From assembly GCA_009602735.1 (NCBI GenBank), contig WELA01004417.1, positions 162,184 to 226,183 on the forward strand: a stretch of DNA of 64,000 bases, given 5' to 3'. The number at the start of each line of letters is the position of its first letter. The stretch's first letter is position 1. A program made the translations under genes and the position numbers. This DNA comes from Mesotaenium endlicherianum. Its lineage: Eukaryota; Streptophyta; Zygnematophyceae; Zygnematales; Mesotaeniaceae. Below are positions 37,097 to 50,332 of this stretch, in pieces. The notes beneath the pieces are model-generated. The model was not told the DNA's origin. It was given only the letters and a program-made list of their open reading frames with translations, and searched no databases.

Positions 37097-40000
37097 CCTT
37101 TCCACTTGACCAGATACTCTTGGACAAATCGTTGACCTCGCTTGACCCGTCGATCGCCGATAATCGCCTCCACTTCGTAGTCCAATACATCATCGATCTC
37201 GACCGGTGGTGGCGGTGTGGGTTGTTGTCCTGGATGTCCTTCATTTGGGTCAACGTATGGCCGCAAATAACAGACATGGAACACATCATGGATACGCCAG
37301 CCTGAAGGAAGTTCCAACTTATAGGTCACTGGATTCACCTGCTTGAGCACTATAAAGGGACCTGTAAACCGTGCCCGCAGTTTCCTCTTGCCTGTGAAAG
37401 GTAGATTCTCTGTTGACAAGAGTACTTTGTCACCCACATGGTATGTCACTTCCCTCCTGTGCTTGTTGGCATACTTGACCTGTTCCTCCTGTGCCTTCTG
37501 AATACACGTCTTCGCCATATCCCAAGTCTTGGCCATCTGCTCCATAAAAGCTTGTGTAGTAGGAACTTGAGTCTCCTTGGCCTTCTCCAACAAGATGTTC
37601 CCTGGATGATATACTTCTCTCCCATAAACCATAGCGAATGGTGACTGCTTGGTCGATCCCTGCATGCTGTTGTTGTAGGCAAACTTCAATCCTGGCAACT
37701 TCTTGTCCCACTCTGAAGGGTCCTCCATAGTGAAACTCCTGAGCACCTCTTGCAGAGTTCTGTTGAGTCTCTCACTCTGCCCGTCTGTCTGAGGATGATA
37801 GGAAGTGCTCATACTCAGCTTGGTCCCCATCATAGTGAACAATGACCGCCAAAAATTGCTAGTAAACCTTGGATCCCGATCTGAAACAATCACCTTCGGC
37901 CTGAAAATGTGATCAAAGAATAGCCGTGCCACATCCGCTGCCGTAGAAGTCTCCTTCATGGGAATGAAGTGAGCCATCTTGCTGAGTCTGTCAGACACAA
38001 CCCATACTGCATTGTGCCCTTGACTACTGACTGGTACCGATGTGATGAAGTTCATAGCAATCTGCTCCCAAGGATACTCTGGAATAGGCAGGGGCTGCAA
38101 TGTACCTCCCTTCTTTTGATTTGGTGTCTTGTTTCTCTGGCACGCATCACAACTCCTGATCCACTCCTCGATGTCCTTGTCCATATTTCTCCAATAATGC
38201 TCCCGCTTCAGCACGCTTGCCGTCTTCTCGCTTCCAAAGTGTCCAGCATATAAGCAATCTTGATGTCGAGTACCACCACTCTGTTGGAATCACCATAATA
38301 CCATATGCCGTCCTTCTTCGGCATACTCGCGTTGAACTCAGCTGCTCCACCATGAGCAAACTCTGGGTCCACCTCATAACCTCTTTGAAGCTTCTCCTTG
38401 AAGTCCATATTCTCCTTGATGACTGAGACAGCTGCAAGGTCACACCTCCTGGATAAAGCGTCTGCAGGGTCGATCTTCCCAGGTAAGTACTCAATCTTAT
38501 GGTCGAACTGTAGCAAAAACTCCATCCACCTTGCCTGTCTTGGTGTCAACGTTGGTTGCGTCATAAACTTCTCCAAGCTCTTGTGGTCGGTCTTGATGAA
38601 CACCTTCCGGCCGTCCACATAACATCGCCAAATCCTCAAAAGCCTGGATAATAGCCAACATCTCCCGCTCGTGTGCTGCATAGTTTTGCTCAGCAGGACT
38701 CAACTTTCTGCTCTCATGTGCCACAGGCTGCAATCCTTTGCCCTGGTCCTGGAGAAGGATGGCTCCCACTGCAAAGTTTGATGCGTCCGTGATGATGGTG
38801 AAAGGAAGCTCTGGACTGGCAATTGCCAACATAGGTGCCTGTGTTAACAGCTCCTTAATCTTCTCGAAGGCTTGCTGCTCCTTGTCACCCCATAGCCACT
38901 TCTCCTGCTTCTTCAACATGTCCGTGAGCGGTGCACATACCTTGGCAAATCCTTCAATGAAACGTCAAAAATAATTCCTTAAACTCGATAACAAACTCGA
39001 CTTCCTTCAGACAGAAGTCACACTTGCTCATCTTCCCGTACAGCTTCTGACCTCTCAAGACCTCCAACACCTTCCTCAGATGCTCCACATGCTCTTCCAA
39101 GGTCTTCGAATAGTTCAGGATGTCGTCCAAAAACACCACCACAAACTGGTCCAAGTAGGGTCTGAAGATACTATTCATGAGTCCCATGAATGTAGCAGGT
39201 GCATTAGTTGATCCAAAAGGCATGATTGTGAACTCGAACAAACCATAGCGAGTTCTGAAAGCAGTCTTCTGAACGTCTCCATCCGCAATCCGTACCTTGT
39301 GATAGCCACTCCTCAAATCGATCTTCGAGAAATACTTCGCCCCGACAAGCCTGTCAATCAACTCGTCCACTCGTGGAAGTGGGTACCAGTTCTTGATGGT
39401 GACCTTGTTGAGTGCTCAATAGTCGACACACATCCTCATAGTCTCATCCTTCTTCTTCACAAATAAGACTGGCGCCGCAAATGGAGACTCGCTGGGTCGG
39501 ATGAATCCCTTCTCCAATAACTCCGTCAGCTGCTTCTTCAACTCATCCAACTCCGCAAACGATTGTCGATAGGCGGGTCTCATTGGGGGCTAGAGCCCGG
39601 TAGTCAACACACATCTTCATAGTCCCATCCTTCTTCTTCACAAATAAGACTGGCGCTGCAAATGGAGACTCGCTGGGTTGGATGAATCCCTTCTCCAATA
39701 ACTCTGTCAGCCGCTTCTTCAACTCATCCAACTCCGCAAACGATTGTCGATAGGCGGGTCTCATTGGTGGCTTGCTCCCTGGTTCCAACTCGATTTTGTG
39801 CTCCATAGCTCTCTGTGGAGGTAATCCTGCAGGTAGCTCCTCTGGAAACATGCACTTGAACTCCTCCAACAGCGCCTTAATTCGGGCAGGCATCTCAGCA
39901 GGCTTTTTCTCTTGAGCAGTTGGGCTCTGCTCCTTCTGAGCAAGGGGATCAGACACCACTACTTGCTCCTCCGGCGATGTACATTTGCCCAGGCTGTTAG

Positions 40001-41632
40001 GATTCACGCTTGCTCCATCTGATGACCTGGCCAGGGCCACCAAAACAAGGTACATCTTCTTCACCTGATTCGCCCCGCATAGCTTCTCAACTTGCAGGCT
40101 CGACAAGTGACAGTTACTTGTGGTCTTATCTACCTCCACCTGTTTTGCTATCTCCATTCGACCATCACGCCCTTGGACTTTCACTTGTCCTGTGCTCCAG
40201 TGCACTTGAGGGTTAGCTTTTCTTAGCCATGGTCGGCCCAATATCACCTCATGGTGACCTAACTTTGCCTGCTCCATAACTTCAGTACTTTGGTGCCCCG
40301 CTACTTCCACGTGAATAGCTTCTGTAGGTGCACCACACTTGAGTCTCTGCCCATTCGCCAAAATTGCCTCCTTAGGCTCATAATGCTTTTGCATAAGGAT
40401 TCGCCACTCTTTCACCAGCTTCTTGTGCACAAAGTTTGCACTTGCGCCACTGTCGACCATACACTTCGCCTTGTTGCCGTCGACCACTCCTTCCACGATG
40501 ATAGGCTTGTCAACATCTCGTCTTTCGCTTCTCGGCAAGCTCCTGGGGATAACCTCCTTGTGAGTTCTCGTCTTCACGCCGGTTGACACCCCAGAACGAC
40601 TTACTGACGTCCTCCTTTTTCCTGTTGTTGAGGCTGCTTCGCCTTCACCTGACAGTCTCGAGCCAGATGTCCAAGCTTGCCGCAATTATAGCAAGGTCCT
40701 CTCGGCTTGAAATTCTGCTGCCTGCGCTGGTACTGCACAAGTCCCAACTCCATAGGAACTGGACCTTGTCCACTCGTGCTTGGCGCATGAGATCCAAAGT
40801 GTCGATAACCTCCAAAGTTGTGGCTGCCCCATTGCCTTTGACTATACTCCACAGCGTCGACCCTTGTTGCCAATGCCATCATTTCTCCAAGACTGGTAGG
40901 ATCCTTGAGCGCCACTTCCTTGGCCACAGTTGGCTTGAGTCCCCTCTTGAACTTGTCCATCATCTCCGACTCGTGCATGGATGGACATTGAAGCACCAGC
41001 TCGTTGAAGCGCGATACATACTCTTAAACGCTTGCTCGTTGACGAAGGCGCACCAATAGATCTCGAGCGGCAGCCTCGGGTGCAATAGGTTGAAATTGCC
41101 TCTTCAAGCCTTCAAAGAGCTGATCAACAGTAGCAGGGACCCCACACAGCTGCTCCTGTTGCTCATACCAAGCTCCAGCACTCTTCTGCAGCAAATTTAT
41201 GACAAAGGCGACTTGCTTGTCGGGCGTGAGCGCAGAATACTCCATAAACTTCTTCACTCCAAAAATCCATTGATGAACAGGCGGCGATTCACGCTCTCCA
41301 GTATAAACTTCAGGCTTAAGCGCACGCACTCCCGCTGCGGGTGGAATAACTGGTTGCACCACTGGGTTAACATGAATTGGTGGCACAAAAGGTGTAGGTG
41401 CCGAACTCGTCGAAGCGGCGTTCCCTATAACAATTCGCACCATTCTCTCCACCTCCGCGCGCATATTTTGTTGAAACTGAGTGTAGACTTCTCCTCCAAT
41501 TGCATTTGCCATTTGCCTGAGCATCGCCTGCATCTCTTGTTGCTCACTAGTCATCGTCGGTGGTGCTTGCTGCCCCGGGCGCTCAACATGCTCGACATGT
41601 TCGCCTCCTCCAGCTGCCGGCTGCGACTCCAT
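37097..41632 (-). mobile_element. G2 gag-pol region
   Basis: Right to left: a gag helical domain (MESQPAAGGGEHVEHVE start, WIFGVKKFMEYSALTPDKQ), the CCHC knuckle, protease, RT ([29 protein letters not shown]), RNase H (IITDASNFAVGAILLQ), integrase (HPQTDGQSERLNR) and a chromodomain start ([19 protein letters not shown]). Same family and order as G1. Broken. Confidence 0.8.
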
Positions 41633-43294
41633 AATATAATATGCAACTAGCCCAGCTCCGATACCAGATGAAAGGGGCAGAGCGCTCTAGTGGAAGCGTA
41701 GTAACTCACGAGGAAAGGAACTAAGTGCAATCATACTAAAGAGTGCAGCGGCATATTGCTAAGAGAGCTTAGGGAAATTATTTGACATTTTGAGTGGCAA
41801 GAAACTGCTTACAAATGATGTAGGATGAAAGGCCTTGTCATTACAAACCCATAGAAATCTACAGGAAACTGATCAGAAACAAAGAAGTTATGCCTATTTA
41901 TAGTTTTCTACGACGGCCGCTCGCCCCTAGACGGGAGGGCCGCTTAGCAACGGATTTTCTTAAGTGTTTGTCAAATCGTCCCTTCCAGAATATTCGTGAG
42001 AAAGCCAGATCAGTCTTTTCTGACGTGTCCGGTCGATTTGACGTCCACATGCTTGCATCAAAATATCTAGAATATACTAACTTAGACGCGCTAGGCTAAT
42101 TCGAAACTTCTAGGTAAATTGACCTAGTCGGCACTCCGCATCAGCCGAACTTACGTAAAGGTTCGAATTCACTCTAACGGCCCAGATCGCTCGACGCTGT
42201 CGGTCAATCCGACGGTCACGCTCACCGCGAATTAAGGACAGTCGTCAACCGACCTTAAGACTAATTAAACTTCGGAAATCCATAACTCTCTCAATACTCG
42301 ACCAAATTCGATGAACATTATATCAAAATGATCACAAAAATGCACTCTACACTTCTGTACAATCAAAACATACTTTCATGAAACTCAAATATGGACTTTG
42401 TAAACCTATGACCTTACATGAAGCCTCTTCAAGATGCGGAGGGAAACTGTGTGACGGTGTCTTTGGAGGAGACAATAAGAAACAGGATCAGGCAGCTAGG
42501 ATGATCATGTCCACCCGGTCGCGTAATGAGAATACAAATTATAGGAGATGCTAGCCATTGGCATAGAAAAGTGAATCAAACTACTATAGCCTGCAAGCTG
42601 GTCACAAAGGACAACAGAGGTATGGCTAATTCAGCATTCAACAATTGCAGCGTTTCAGTTTTTGAAGGCGACGACGACTACATCACCATTGCCATGCATG
42701 CAAAACGGCTATTAGAGGAGAAAAAGGGCCTCGAGGAGACCGGCATCTATGTGGACGAGTTGAAGTACCTACTGAAATTTTACCAGGGGGGAGATTACAA
42801 ATCTAGCAATGGGCTGTACGGGCTGAGTGGGGCCAGCTCGACTTACCCGTGTTTGTGGTGCTACACGACGAGTGAGGATATCAAGGCCAGGGGTGGCATT
42901 GGCCGGCCCCGCATATTGGATGCCATGAAGGCGGCAGCTCACTGTCCTGACCACAGCAGCCTTCCGCAGACGTGTCCACACTGTAACAAAACTTTCTCAA
43001 CAGTGTCAGACTTGCAGCAAGATACCATGAAGGTGACACGTAGCAAGCCCGACAAAGAGAGCACACAAGCGCGCCTACAGTACCAGAAGCTTCACAAGGG
43101 ACAGAGGCACAAGAAGGCGCTCCTACTAAACATCCCTCCAGAAGACTGCGTCCCCCTGCATTCTACATTCGATGTTGAGGATCACGTCAACACCATATGA
43201 AAGGACCCCACATGTCCACATTCCTCCAGGCGTGGAGGAAGCACAAAAGTTTTTCAATTTATTGGTGGAGAAGGCAAAGGTGACTGTGGATAAG

Positions 43295-44014
43295 TGTAAT
43301 GAATCAGTATATTAGTGGATATAATATTCATTTAAATCTAATAGTTAATTAAGTTCAGCCTGCTGAACTTTAGTTAATAGTCAATCTGCTGGACTTTACA
43401 TAATTATCAGTTTAATGACTCGGCCGAAAGAAGCAGGCTGAAGTCAACTTAAGTCAGCTTGCTGACACATTCTTTGACAGCCAGCTGACTTCCGTGCTCG
43501 GTAGCAGCGAACTGCCTTGATATGCATCTAAGTACGACATGCTAGATGAATGGCCAGATGACATCCCCATGATGGATGGCTATTCGGGATGATGGGAGAT
43601 GGCGGTGGATTTGGTTAACCGAGGTCCTACCAACGTGGTTAACTCCCGGGTAGGCGGTGCCATCGCACTGACCGTTGAACAGTAAACTCATTCCATGTAC
43701 ATATGCTAGGCATTGCTCTCGAGTTCGGCATTCGGAAACGAGGCCAACTCTCTTGTACAGCTTACTGAGAGAAATCTGAATCCAAGGCGAGAAGCCATTG
43801 ATACGCACTGTCTTCTAACCTTGCTTATGTATGAGTTTACTGATTTGCATTATTGATGCTAGTTTACTCGCATTTGACTTACGAGTATTATTCACTGCTA
43901 GTGTATTGTCCTTTGCCGTTTAACCAGTTAACGGAAATTGTCGTCAAGATTACTTGCTGATATAAAGATCTTTATTAATTGTTAATCGCTTATTTGGTAA
44001 GTCGATTCATTTCA
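43295..44014 (+). repeat. Solo A-family LTR inside the H transposase gene
   Basis: 720 bases, TGTAATGAATC to GATTCATTTCA, with a perfect 5-base duplication ATAAG at 43290-43294 and 44015-44019. Opposite in orientation to the A LTRs at 13525 and 36378. Confidence 0.9.
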
Positions 44015-45171
44015 ATAAGAGTGCAGTGACAGCATTCAGCAAAAGCGAAGTCAGGATTAGGGATGCAAAGCCCACCTTTATAGGCAGGGAGTGCCACCTT
44101 CACATGGAGAACGTTGAGGAGCTGGTTGACCACCTTTTTCCTTTGCCTGCGGACGCTGTGAAGAAGCAAAACATACTGCTTACATGGGAGACCTTCCGCG
44201 AGTGCATAGCTGTCCTTACACAAGCTCTACCCTCGACCGACTTGCAAGAAGAAAAAGATAGAAAAGCTGCAGAGGTCGAGGCACTTGCAGAGGTCTTTGA
44301 GGACACATTTGTAAATGCATGTGCTGCAAAATACATAATAGAATACATGCACATACTAAGGAGTCACATACCACTGATGATACAACGTCACGGAGACTTG
44401 GATCAATTTAGCGGGGAGGGAATTGAGGCATTGCACCATTGGAGAAAAACCTCAAATACTAATAAGCGAAGATGCGGAATAGACAAGCTAGGCAGGAGAT
44501 ACATTGTCAGTAGAATTTCTCAGAGTAATTCACACGAGGCTTGCAGAAGATCAGTTTCTGACATCCTTTTTGTTTCAAGAACAGAGCGACAGCGCATATA
44601 GAGGCTAGAGGGTGTTGTTAAGTAATTTATTTAGCATGCACATATTAGCAGAGCATGCAGCAAGGCAGCTGGTAGATAAACAGGACAAATAAATTAGCAG
44701 CAGCAAGACTTGTATATATAGTAGATCAAAAAGAATATGCATACCTCCAGTAAGTCCCCTTCTCGCTTCCTTGTCGTGTTGTGCACATACTCACATCTAA
44801 ATTTATTCGCTGCCTTTGCTTGAGTGCCTCAACCACTGCTCTAGCCTTCTCCCTTGCACTCTTCATTATTTCCCGGCCCTTAAGGTTAGCAAGTTGAGCT
44901 GCAGATATTGGGGGAGGTGCAAACATCCAAGCTATATTGGCAGCTCTCTCCTCTGGTGTTCGTAGTGCTTCCCGGCCCTCATCAGCTAGATCTCGTGCAA
45001 GTCTTCTCTGCATCTCTGCTTCTCTTATCTCGCGTGCAGCTCTCTCTCTTTCATTTCTCTCCCTAGCAGCAGCCTCTTCGAGTTGTTGGGTAAGAGATTG
45101 CCTAGCATGGCTACCAGCCTCTAACATAAAATCTGGAATAGCTACCCCGTGTTGAAGCATTTGAGTAGGAT

Positions 45172-45897
45172 TGTAGTGAAACAGATAGATAAAGTACTTA
45201 GTAAAACAGAATACTTTATCTATTCAAGACAAGGATCTTTGAACACAAGTGGTAGCTTCTTGAAAGAGAGATGGCTTCTTGAAAGTTAATATATTTCTGG
45301 ATTTTGACAAGTACAAGAGTGATTCTGGAATGTCTTTCTATGTTCTAGCTCTTGTTTATATACTTGCTACATAAGTAATTTCTAGGAAGGTGTATGTTGA
45401 TGTGTTGGCACCCAACACATCCCAAAACTTGCCACCTCTTTCGAGAATAATGTACACATGTCCTTTTGATCTAAAATTGGCACATCTGACTTTTGCCACA
45501 TGGAGTTCTTCTAGGTCTTTCCTCTAACTTTGAAAATGCCTTGGAAGGTTCAAAGGACATGAACCAAGTTACTAGAGTACCTATTCACACTTGACTCCAC
45601 ACAATACCACTCCAAATATATTTGAAAACATTAAAATATATGCATACAAATATATAATATCTCAAATTACTACACTTCTGTTCCGNAGGATAATCAGCCA
45701 TTCTGAAAAATAATATGACTCCTACAATCTATGTTGTAAGGAGCTTACCATACATCCCTGTCATAACATTGATCCGGAGCTAAGATCACATGTTCCCCCC
45801 TATTAAGTATAGCAAAGAAGAACCTTACAGTTAGAGATTCTTCTCCAGATGAACTCTTTCTCCATTGCAGAAAGACTGGATAACTCAAATCACTACA
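45172..45897 (-). repeat. Element I 3' LTR
   Basis: 726 bases. Contains an ambiguous base at 45686, beside a short insertion not present in the other LTR. The end motif CTCAAATNACTACA occurs twice within the LTR, about 215 bases apart. Confidence 0.9.
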
Positions 45898-46666
45898 TCA
45901 CCCCCCCGATAGAAAAAGCGACGTCTCGGCGCGTCAAGTCAGGTCTGACACATGTGGAGCAAACTAGTCAACAGTTTCAAGTCAGATGCCACACATGTGA
46001 AGAGGACTAGTCAAAGGCGCCAAGTCAGGTGCTACACATGTAAGGTAGACTAGGCAAGGTCGTAGGTGGTGTGACCTTATTGGCTAGCCTACTCCTTAAT
46101 GATAATGAAAATTGTACAAGTTGGCCCAAAATCTGCCACGAACTCAGAAATTCATAGCGGCCACAGAACTTCTCTAAATCTGAAAATTCGAGTGCCAGAC
46201 GAACCGCGTCAGAGAACTCTACCGGGTCACCAATTTTGAGAGCATTCTCATTTCTGGAGTGTCGTTGAGAGCTGAGAGAGTAGGCACTCCTCCAAATCTG
46301 TGCAGAAACTTCTGAAAATCATAAGTCCTTCTATGCTTCTCCAAATTCTGCAAACTAAGTTTCAAACTGGGCGTTGTAAGATGTTCTACCAGAGTCTTGA
46401 GGTTTAGAGCATTCCAAGTTCAGGGGAAGGCACAATGTCAGAAGGCATATTCTGTCCTAACAATGCCAGCAGCCTGACCCCCTTCTACTTAGAGCATCAT
46501 ATCTCTCTCACCAGTGCTCCAAATTGAGCAAACTTGGACTCTAAATGACCGGCTACTCATGGACTACAGCCAGGTAAATTTTCAGAATTTATTATGAAGA
46601 GACCTATCGCCAGAAGCAGTTTTAGTTTTCTGTCCAGAAACTGCAAGAAGAGAAGAGTGTCTAATG

Positions 46667-49600
46667 TCATTTTTTCCTCTTTGTGGTTCTTGCAGGCTGC
46701 CTCCAAGGGGTCTTCTGCTGCTTCTTGATGGTGGCAGGCTGCCTCCCTGAAGTCTTCGGGCTTCTAGTAGAGAGACTTGGGGCTGGTCCAAGATGGGGGT
46801 TGGCGGCATGGAAGCGCTTCAACTTTCTCTGAACTTTGTCAAGGTAGTGCGCCGCCACCCAACTATTCTCCGAATCTGGATATCCTTTCCACTTGATCAA
46901 GTATTGCTGCTGTCTCCTGAAATTTCTCATAGCCACTATGTCTTCCACTTCGTACTCCAAATGATCATCCACTATTGTTGGGGCTGGTGGGGTTGTCACA
47001 CGTCCTGGGAACTTGTTGTCGGGTTGCACATATGGCTTGAAGAGGGAAGCGTGGAATACGGGGTCGATGTGCATAGTCTGGGGAAGTTCTAGCTTGAAAG
47101 CAACGGGGTTGACTTGCTGGATAATCTTGAAGGGTCCCAAATACTTGGGAGAGAACTTGCTGCCGGCAGGCCTGTTGTTCAGGGAAATGTTCTTGGATGA
47201 TAGTAACACGTTGTCACCCACTCTGTACGTAATTTCTCTTCTGGATCTGTTCGCCACTCTTGCTTGAGCATCTTGCGCGTGTTGTAGAGCTTTCTTCGCT
47301 GCTGTAAGGGCTGCTTCTAATGTCTCCATAAAATCTGTGGCTGCAGGTACTTCATCATGGCCAGCCGTGAAGCTCAGTGGCGTGGTCGGATGGAAGCCAT
47401 AGTTGAGGAAGAATGGGGACTCTTGGGTAGAGGCCTGCGTAGTGTTGTTGTAGGCAAACTCGAGGGGGGTCAAGTACATGTCCCAGTCTTGCTCGAGGGT
47501 AGACACGTAGGCCTTTAGAGAGGTCTTTAGGGTACGATTCATACGCTCGGTTTGCCCATCTGATTGTGGGTGGTAGGCAGTAGACATATCCAGCGATGTA
47601 CCCAAGTTCTTGAAGAGATTTTTCCAGAAATGGCTTGTGAATCTTGGATCTCTATCTGACACAATTCTTGATGGTAGTCCATGGAGTCGGAAGATGTTGT
47701 CAAAGATGAGTCTTGCAAGTTGTGGTGCTGTAGCCTTAGTCGTCGTGGGAATAAAATGAGCCATCTTGGTAAGTCTGTCCACCGCCGTGAGTATTGCATT
47801 ATGGCCTCGAGGTGTCACGGGCAAGTCCACGATAAGGTCCATTGAGATGTCCGTCCATTGTCTTTCGGGGATTGGTAGTGGTTGGAGGAGTCCTCCCGCC
47901 TTTTGCGATGATGGCTTGATTCTTTGGCATGTGTCACAGCTCCTGCAGTACTCCTTGACTTGCTTAGACATGCCTGGCCAACAATAAGTCCTAGCTAGAA
48001 CGCCCGTGGTCCTTAGGATTCCAAAGTGTCCTCCAAGAGGGTTGTCGTGTGCTTCTCGTAGAAGCAAGAGCCGGAGGTCTAAGTCATTAGGAACACATCT
48101 CTGGCCCGTATCTTGCCTCACCCAATAATTGCCTTCTTGCTTCTTGCATGGGTCCAAGGCTGCTTCTCCGTTCTTGTAGTAAGGGTCTCTTTCATAGGCG
48201 GCTGAAAATCGAGCTTCCAGATCTGTCTTCAGGGATACCATCACTGCATTTAATTGCAGTCTTGAGAGGGGGTCAGCCGGGTTTGTCTTGCCGGGCTGGT
48301 ACTGAATCGTGATGTTGTATTGTTGCAAGTATCCGCTCCATCTTGCTTGTCTCCTTGAGAGATACGGCTGCGTTTGGAGGTGCTTTAACGCCTCGTGGTC
48401 CGTGGTGACCAGTACTTTGCGTCCTTCAACGTAGCAGCGCCAAACCTTCAAGGCATGTACAATCGCCAATGCCTCTCGCTCCGTGGTTGTATAATTTTGC
48501 TCGGCTGGATTTAGCTTCCTTGACTCGTAGGCGATGGGCTGCAGTCCCTTGCCTTGGTCTTGAAGCAGGATTGCTCCTATTGCATAGGAAGATGCATCGG
48601 TGATGACGTGGAAGGGCCAATCTGGGTTTGGACTTGGGAGTGTGAGCACCGGGGATGTGGTCAATCTTCGCTTTAACTCTTGAAATGCCTCTTCCTCTTT
48701 CTCGGTCCATGTATATAGCCTGTCCTTCTTGAGTAGATCTGTCAGGGGGGCTGCTATGTGCGAGAAGCCTTGGATGAATTTTCTGTACCAATTGGCAAAT
48801 CCCAAGAATGACTGGAGTTCTTTCTTGGTCGTGGGGGTTGGCCATTCCTCCACCACCGTGGTCTTCTTGGGGTCCATCTTGATGCCATCAGCAGTCACGT
48901 GGAGACCTAGGAACTCCACTTCTTGTTTGGCAAACTCGCACTTTGACTCCTTCGCAAATAGCTTGTTTTGCTTCAATACTTCAAGGACTTCTTTCAAGTG
49001 TCTCGCATGCTCTTCAAGGGTCTTGCTGTAGATAAGGATGTCATCGATGAATACCACCACAAATCTGTCCAACATGGGCTGAAATATGGTGTTCATCATA
49101 GTCATGAAAGTTGCTGGCGCGTTGGTGAGTCCAAATGGCAGGACCATGAACTCAAAATGTCCATATCTTGTCCTGAATGCCGTCTTCTCTATGTCCGGTT
49201 CTGCGATGCGAATCTGGTGGTAGCCGCTCCGTAAGTCAATCTTCGTGAAGTACTTGGCTCCAACCAGCCGGTCCATGAGCTCATCCATGCGCGGCAGCGG
49301 GTATCGATTCTTGATGGTGATCTTGTTGAGGGCGCGATAGTCCACACACATCCTCAAGGTACCATCTTTCTTCTTGACAAATAGCACCGGGGCTCCAAAT
49401 GGCGACTTGCTAGGTCGAATGAAGCCATGCTCCAGTAGCTCCTTGATTTGCTTCTTGACTTCGTCTAGCTCCGTGTATGACATTTTGAACGTAGGCCGAG
49501 AGATGGGCTTGCTTCCGGGCTCCAACTCTATCTTGTGGTCTACGAATCTTTTGGGGGGTAGGCCCTTGGGCAATTCCGGGGAGAACACTTCTTTGTAGTC

Positions 49601-50332
49601 CTCTAAGACTTCTTGTATCTCCTTGGGAACGGGGCTGCCTTCTTGACTCTCGATGTCTTTCTTGATGTCTTTTGGCGTGATCAAGGCCAAAAGAAGCTCG
49701 TGTCCCTTCCTCACAAGTCTCTTGAGTTGGAGGGCGGACAATAGTATCTCGTGTGCCGGCTTCTGGATGTCTTGGGTCTGGATATTCTGGATTGCGCGCA
49801 AAATACAGATTCTTGAAGTGATGTCATTCTTGATCTTGATAGTACCGGTCCTCCAATCAACTTGGGGGTTGTGCTTGGTCAACCAAGGCGTCCCTAGGAT
49901 GACGTCGTACTTGCCCAATTGCATGGGGGAGAACACTACTCTATCCTTGAAGGACTTGATAGAGAGTGCCAAGGGGTACGTCTTCTTGGAAGGGGTAGTA
50001 TAGGAGAATCCATCGGGCATCATAATCTCCTCGTCGTGGTCAAGAGTTCGCATAGTAATACCGTGCTTGGTGGCAAAATCTGCAGCAATGAAGTTGCCTT
50101 GAGCTCCGCTATCCACCAAGATGTGGACCTTCTCTCCTCCAAGGTAACCTCTCAAACTCATTGGGGCTGGAACGTCGTCTTCAACGGGGGTCTCCACCTC
50201 ACTTGGCGTGTTGCCTTCTCGTGAAGTGGGTCTTGGGGTGGTAGGCTCCTGGCCTACCGGCGCTGTCCGTTTTTTGACAACTTTTTGGGGCATGAAAGTG
50301 CACGATGGCCCTTTTCCTTGCAATAAAAGCAT
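46667..50332 (-). CDS. Element I pol polyprotein (protease, RT, RNase H, integrase, chromodomain)
   Basis: One open frame of 1221 residues. In order: aspartic protease ([10 protein letters not shown], about residues 75-84), RT ([48 protein letters not shown]), RNase H ([28 protein letters not shown]), a zinc-binding H2C2 ([10 protein letters not shown] to CRSCDTCQR), an integrase core ([36 protein letters not shown]) and a chromodomain ([26 protein letters not shown]). It ends in a basic tail. It overlaps the gag frame by about 80 bases in another frame, an arrangement many Gypsy elements express by programmed frameshifting. Length and order are normal for a chromovirus. Confidence 0.9.
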   Translation of the reverse strand: MLLLQGKGPSCTFMPQKVVKKRTAPVGQEPTTPRPTSREGNTPSEVETPVEDDVPAPMSLRGYLGGEKVHILVDSGAQGNFIAADFATKHGITMRTLDHDEEIMMPDGFSYTTPSKKTYPLALSIKSFKDRVVFSPMQLGKYDVILGTPWLTKHNPQVDWRTGTIKIKNDITSRICILRAIQNIQTQDIQKPAHEILLSALQLKRLVRKGHELLLALITPKDIKKDIESQEGSPVPKEIQEVLEDYKEVFSPELPKGLPPKRFVDHKIELEPGSKPISRPTFKMSYTELDEVKKQIKELLEHGFIRPSKSPFGAPVLFVKKKDGTLRMCVDYRALNKITIKNRYPLPRMDELMDRLVGAKYFTKIDLRSGYHQIRIAEPDIEKTAFRTRYGHFEFMVLPFGLTNAPATFMTMMNTIFQPMLDRFVVVFIDDILIYSKTLEEHARHLKEVLEVLKQNKLFAKESKCEFAKQEVEFLGLHVTADGIKMDPKKTTVVEEWPTPTTKKELQSFLGFANWYRKFIQGFSHIAAPLTDLLKKDRLYTWTEKEEEAFQELKRRLTTSPVLTLPSPNPDWPFHVITDASSYAIGAILLQDQGKGLQPIAYESRKLNPAEQNYTTTEREALAIVHALKVWRCYVEGRKVLVTTDHEALKHLQTQPYLSRRQARWSGYLQQYNITIQYQPGKTNPADPLSRLQLNAVMVSLKTDLEARFSAAYERDPYYKNGEAALDPCKKQEGNYWVRQDTGQRCVPNDLDLRLLLLREAHDNPLGGHFGILRTTGVLARTYCWPGMSKQVKEYCRSCDTCQRIKPSSQKAGGLLQPLPIPERQWTDISMDLIVDLPVTPRGHNAILTAVDRLTKMAHFIPTTTKATAPQLARLIFDNIFRLHGLPSRIVSDRDPRFTSHFWKNLFKNLGTSLDMSTAYHPQSDGQTERMNRTLKTSLKAYVSTLEQDWDMYLTPLEFAYNNTTQASTQESPFFLNYGFHPTTPLSFTAGHDEVPAATDFMETLEAALTAAKKALQHAQDAQARVANRSRREITYRVGDNVLLSSKNISLNNRPAGSKFSPKYLGPFKIIQQVNPVAFKLELPQTMHIDPVFHASLFKPYVQPDNKFPGRVTTPPAPTIVDDHLEYEVEDIVAMRNFRRQQQYLIKWKGYPDSENSWVAAHYLDKVQRKLKRFHAANPHLGPAPSLSTRSPKTSGRQPATIKKQQKTPWRQPARTTKRKK

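Larger units (their letters stand above)
35501..42418 (-). mobile_element. Ty3/Gypsy chromovirus G2
   Basis: Reads leftwards. LTRs are 35501-36255 and 41669-42418, with primer site 41655-41666. A perfect target duplication TGAAG (35496-35500 and 42419-42423) lies within the H transposase gene. Parts: gag with a CCHC knuckle (CYNCGKLGHLARDC, about 40.6-41.6 kb), protease (VDSGASANFVHKKL, about 40.4 kb), RT, RNase H, integrase and chromodomain. A solo A LTR (36378-37096) interrupts the chromodomain end. It is broken, with several breaks. LTRs are roughly 95 percent alike by eye, so it is younger than G1 but not recent. Confidence 0.85.
34667..44601 (+). pseudogene. RAG1/Transib-like DDE transposase gene of H, split by two insertions
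   Basis: Three coding stretches lie on one strand: 34667-35500 (N-terminal, basic, coiled coil), 42424-43289 and 44020-44601. G2 sits in the first gap and a solo LTR in the second, each flanked by perfect duplications. The middle part has IIGDAS (Asp at 42547), then QGGDYK (Asp at 42793), with PCLWC 19 residues later (Cys at 42850 and 42859) and a further CPHC knuckle. The last part has HILRSH (His at 44350 and 44365) and SGEGIE, whose final Glu (44425) is 20 residues after the second His. Mouse RAG1 has the same spacings: D708 to C727/C730, H937-x4-H942, and E962 20 residues on. A DDE transposase with a RAG1/Transib-type zinc-binding insert is therefore likely. The frame is not continuous (shifts near 34960 and 35430 and a stop at 43198), so this copy is dead. 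An intron cannot be excluded at each shift. Confidence 0.65.
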
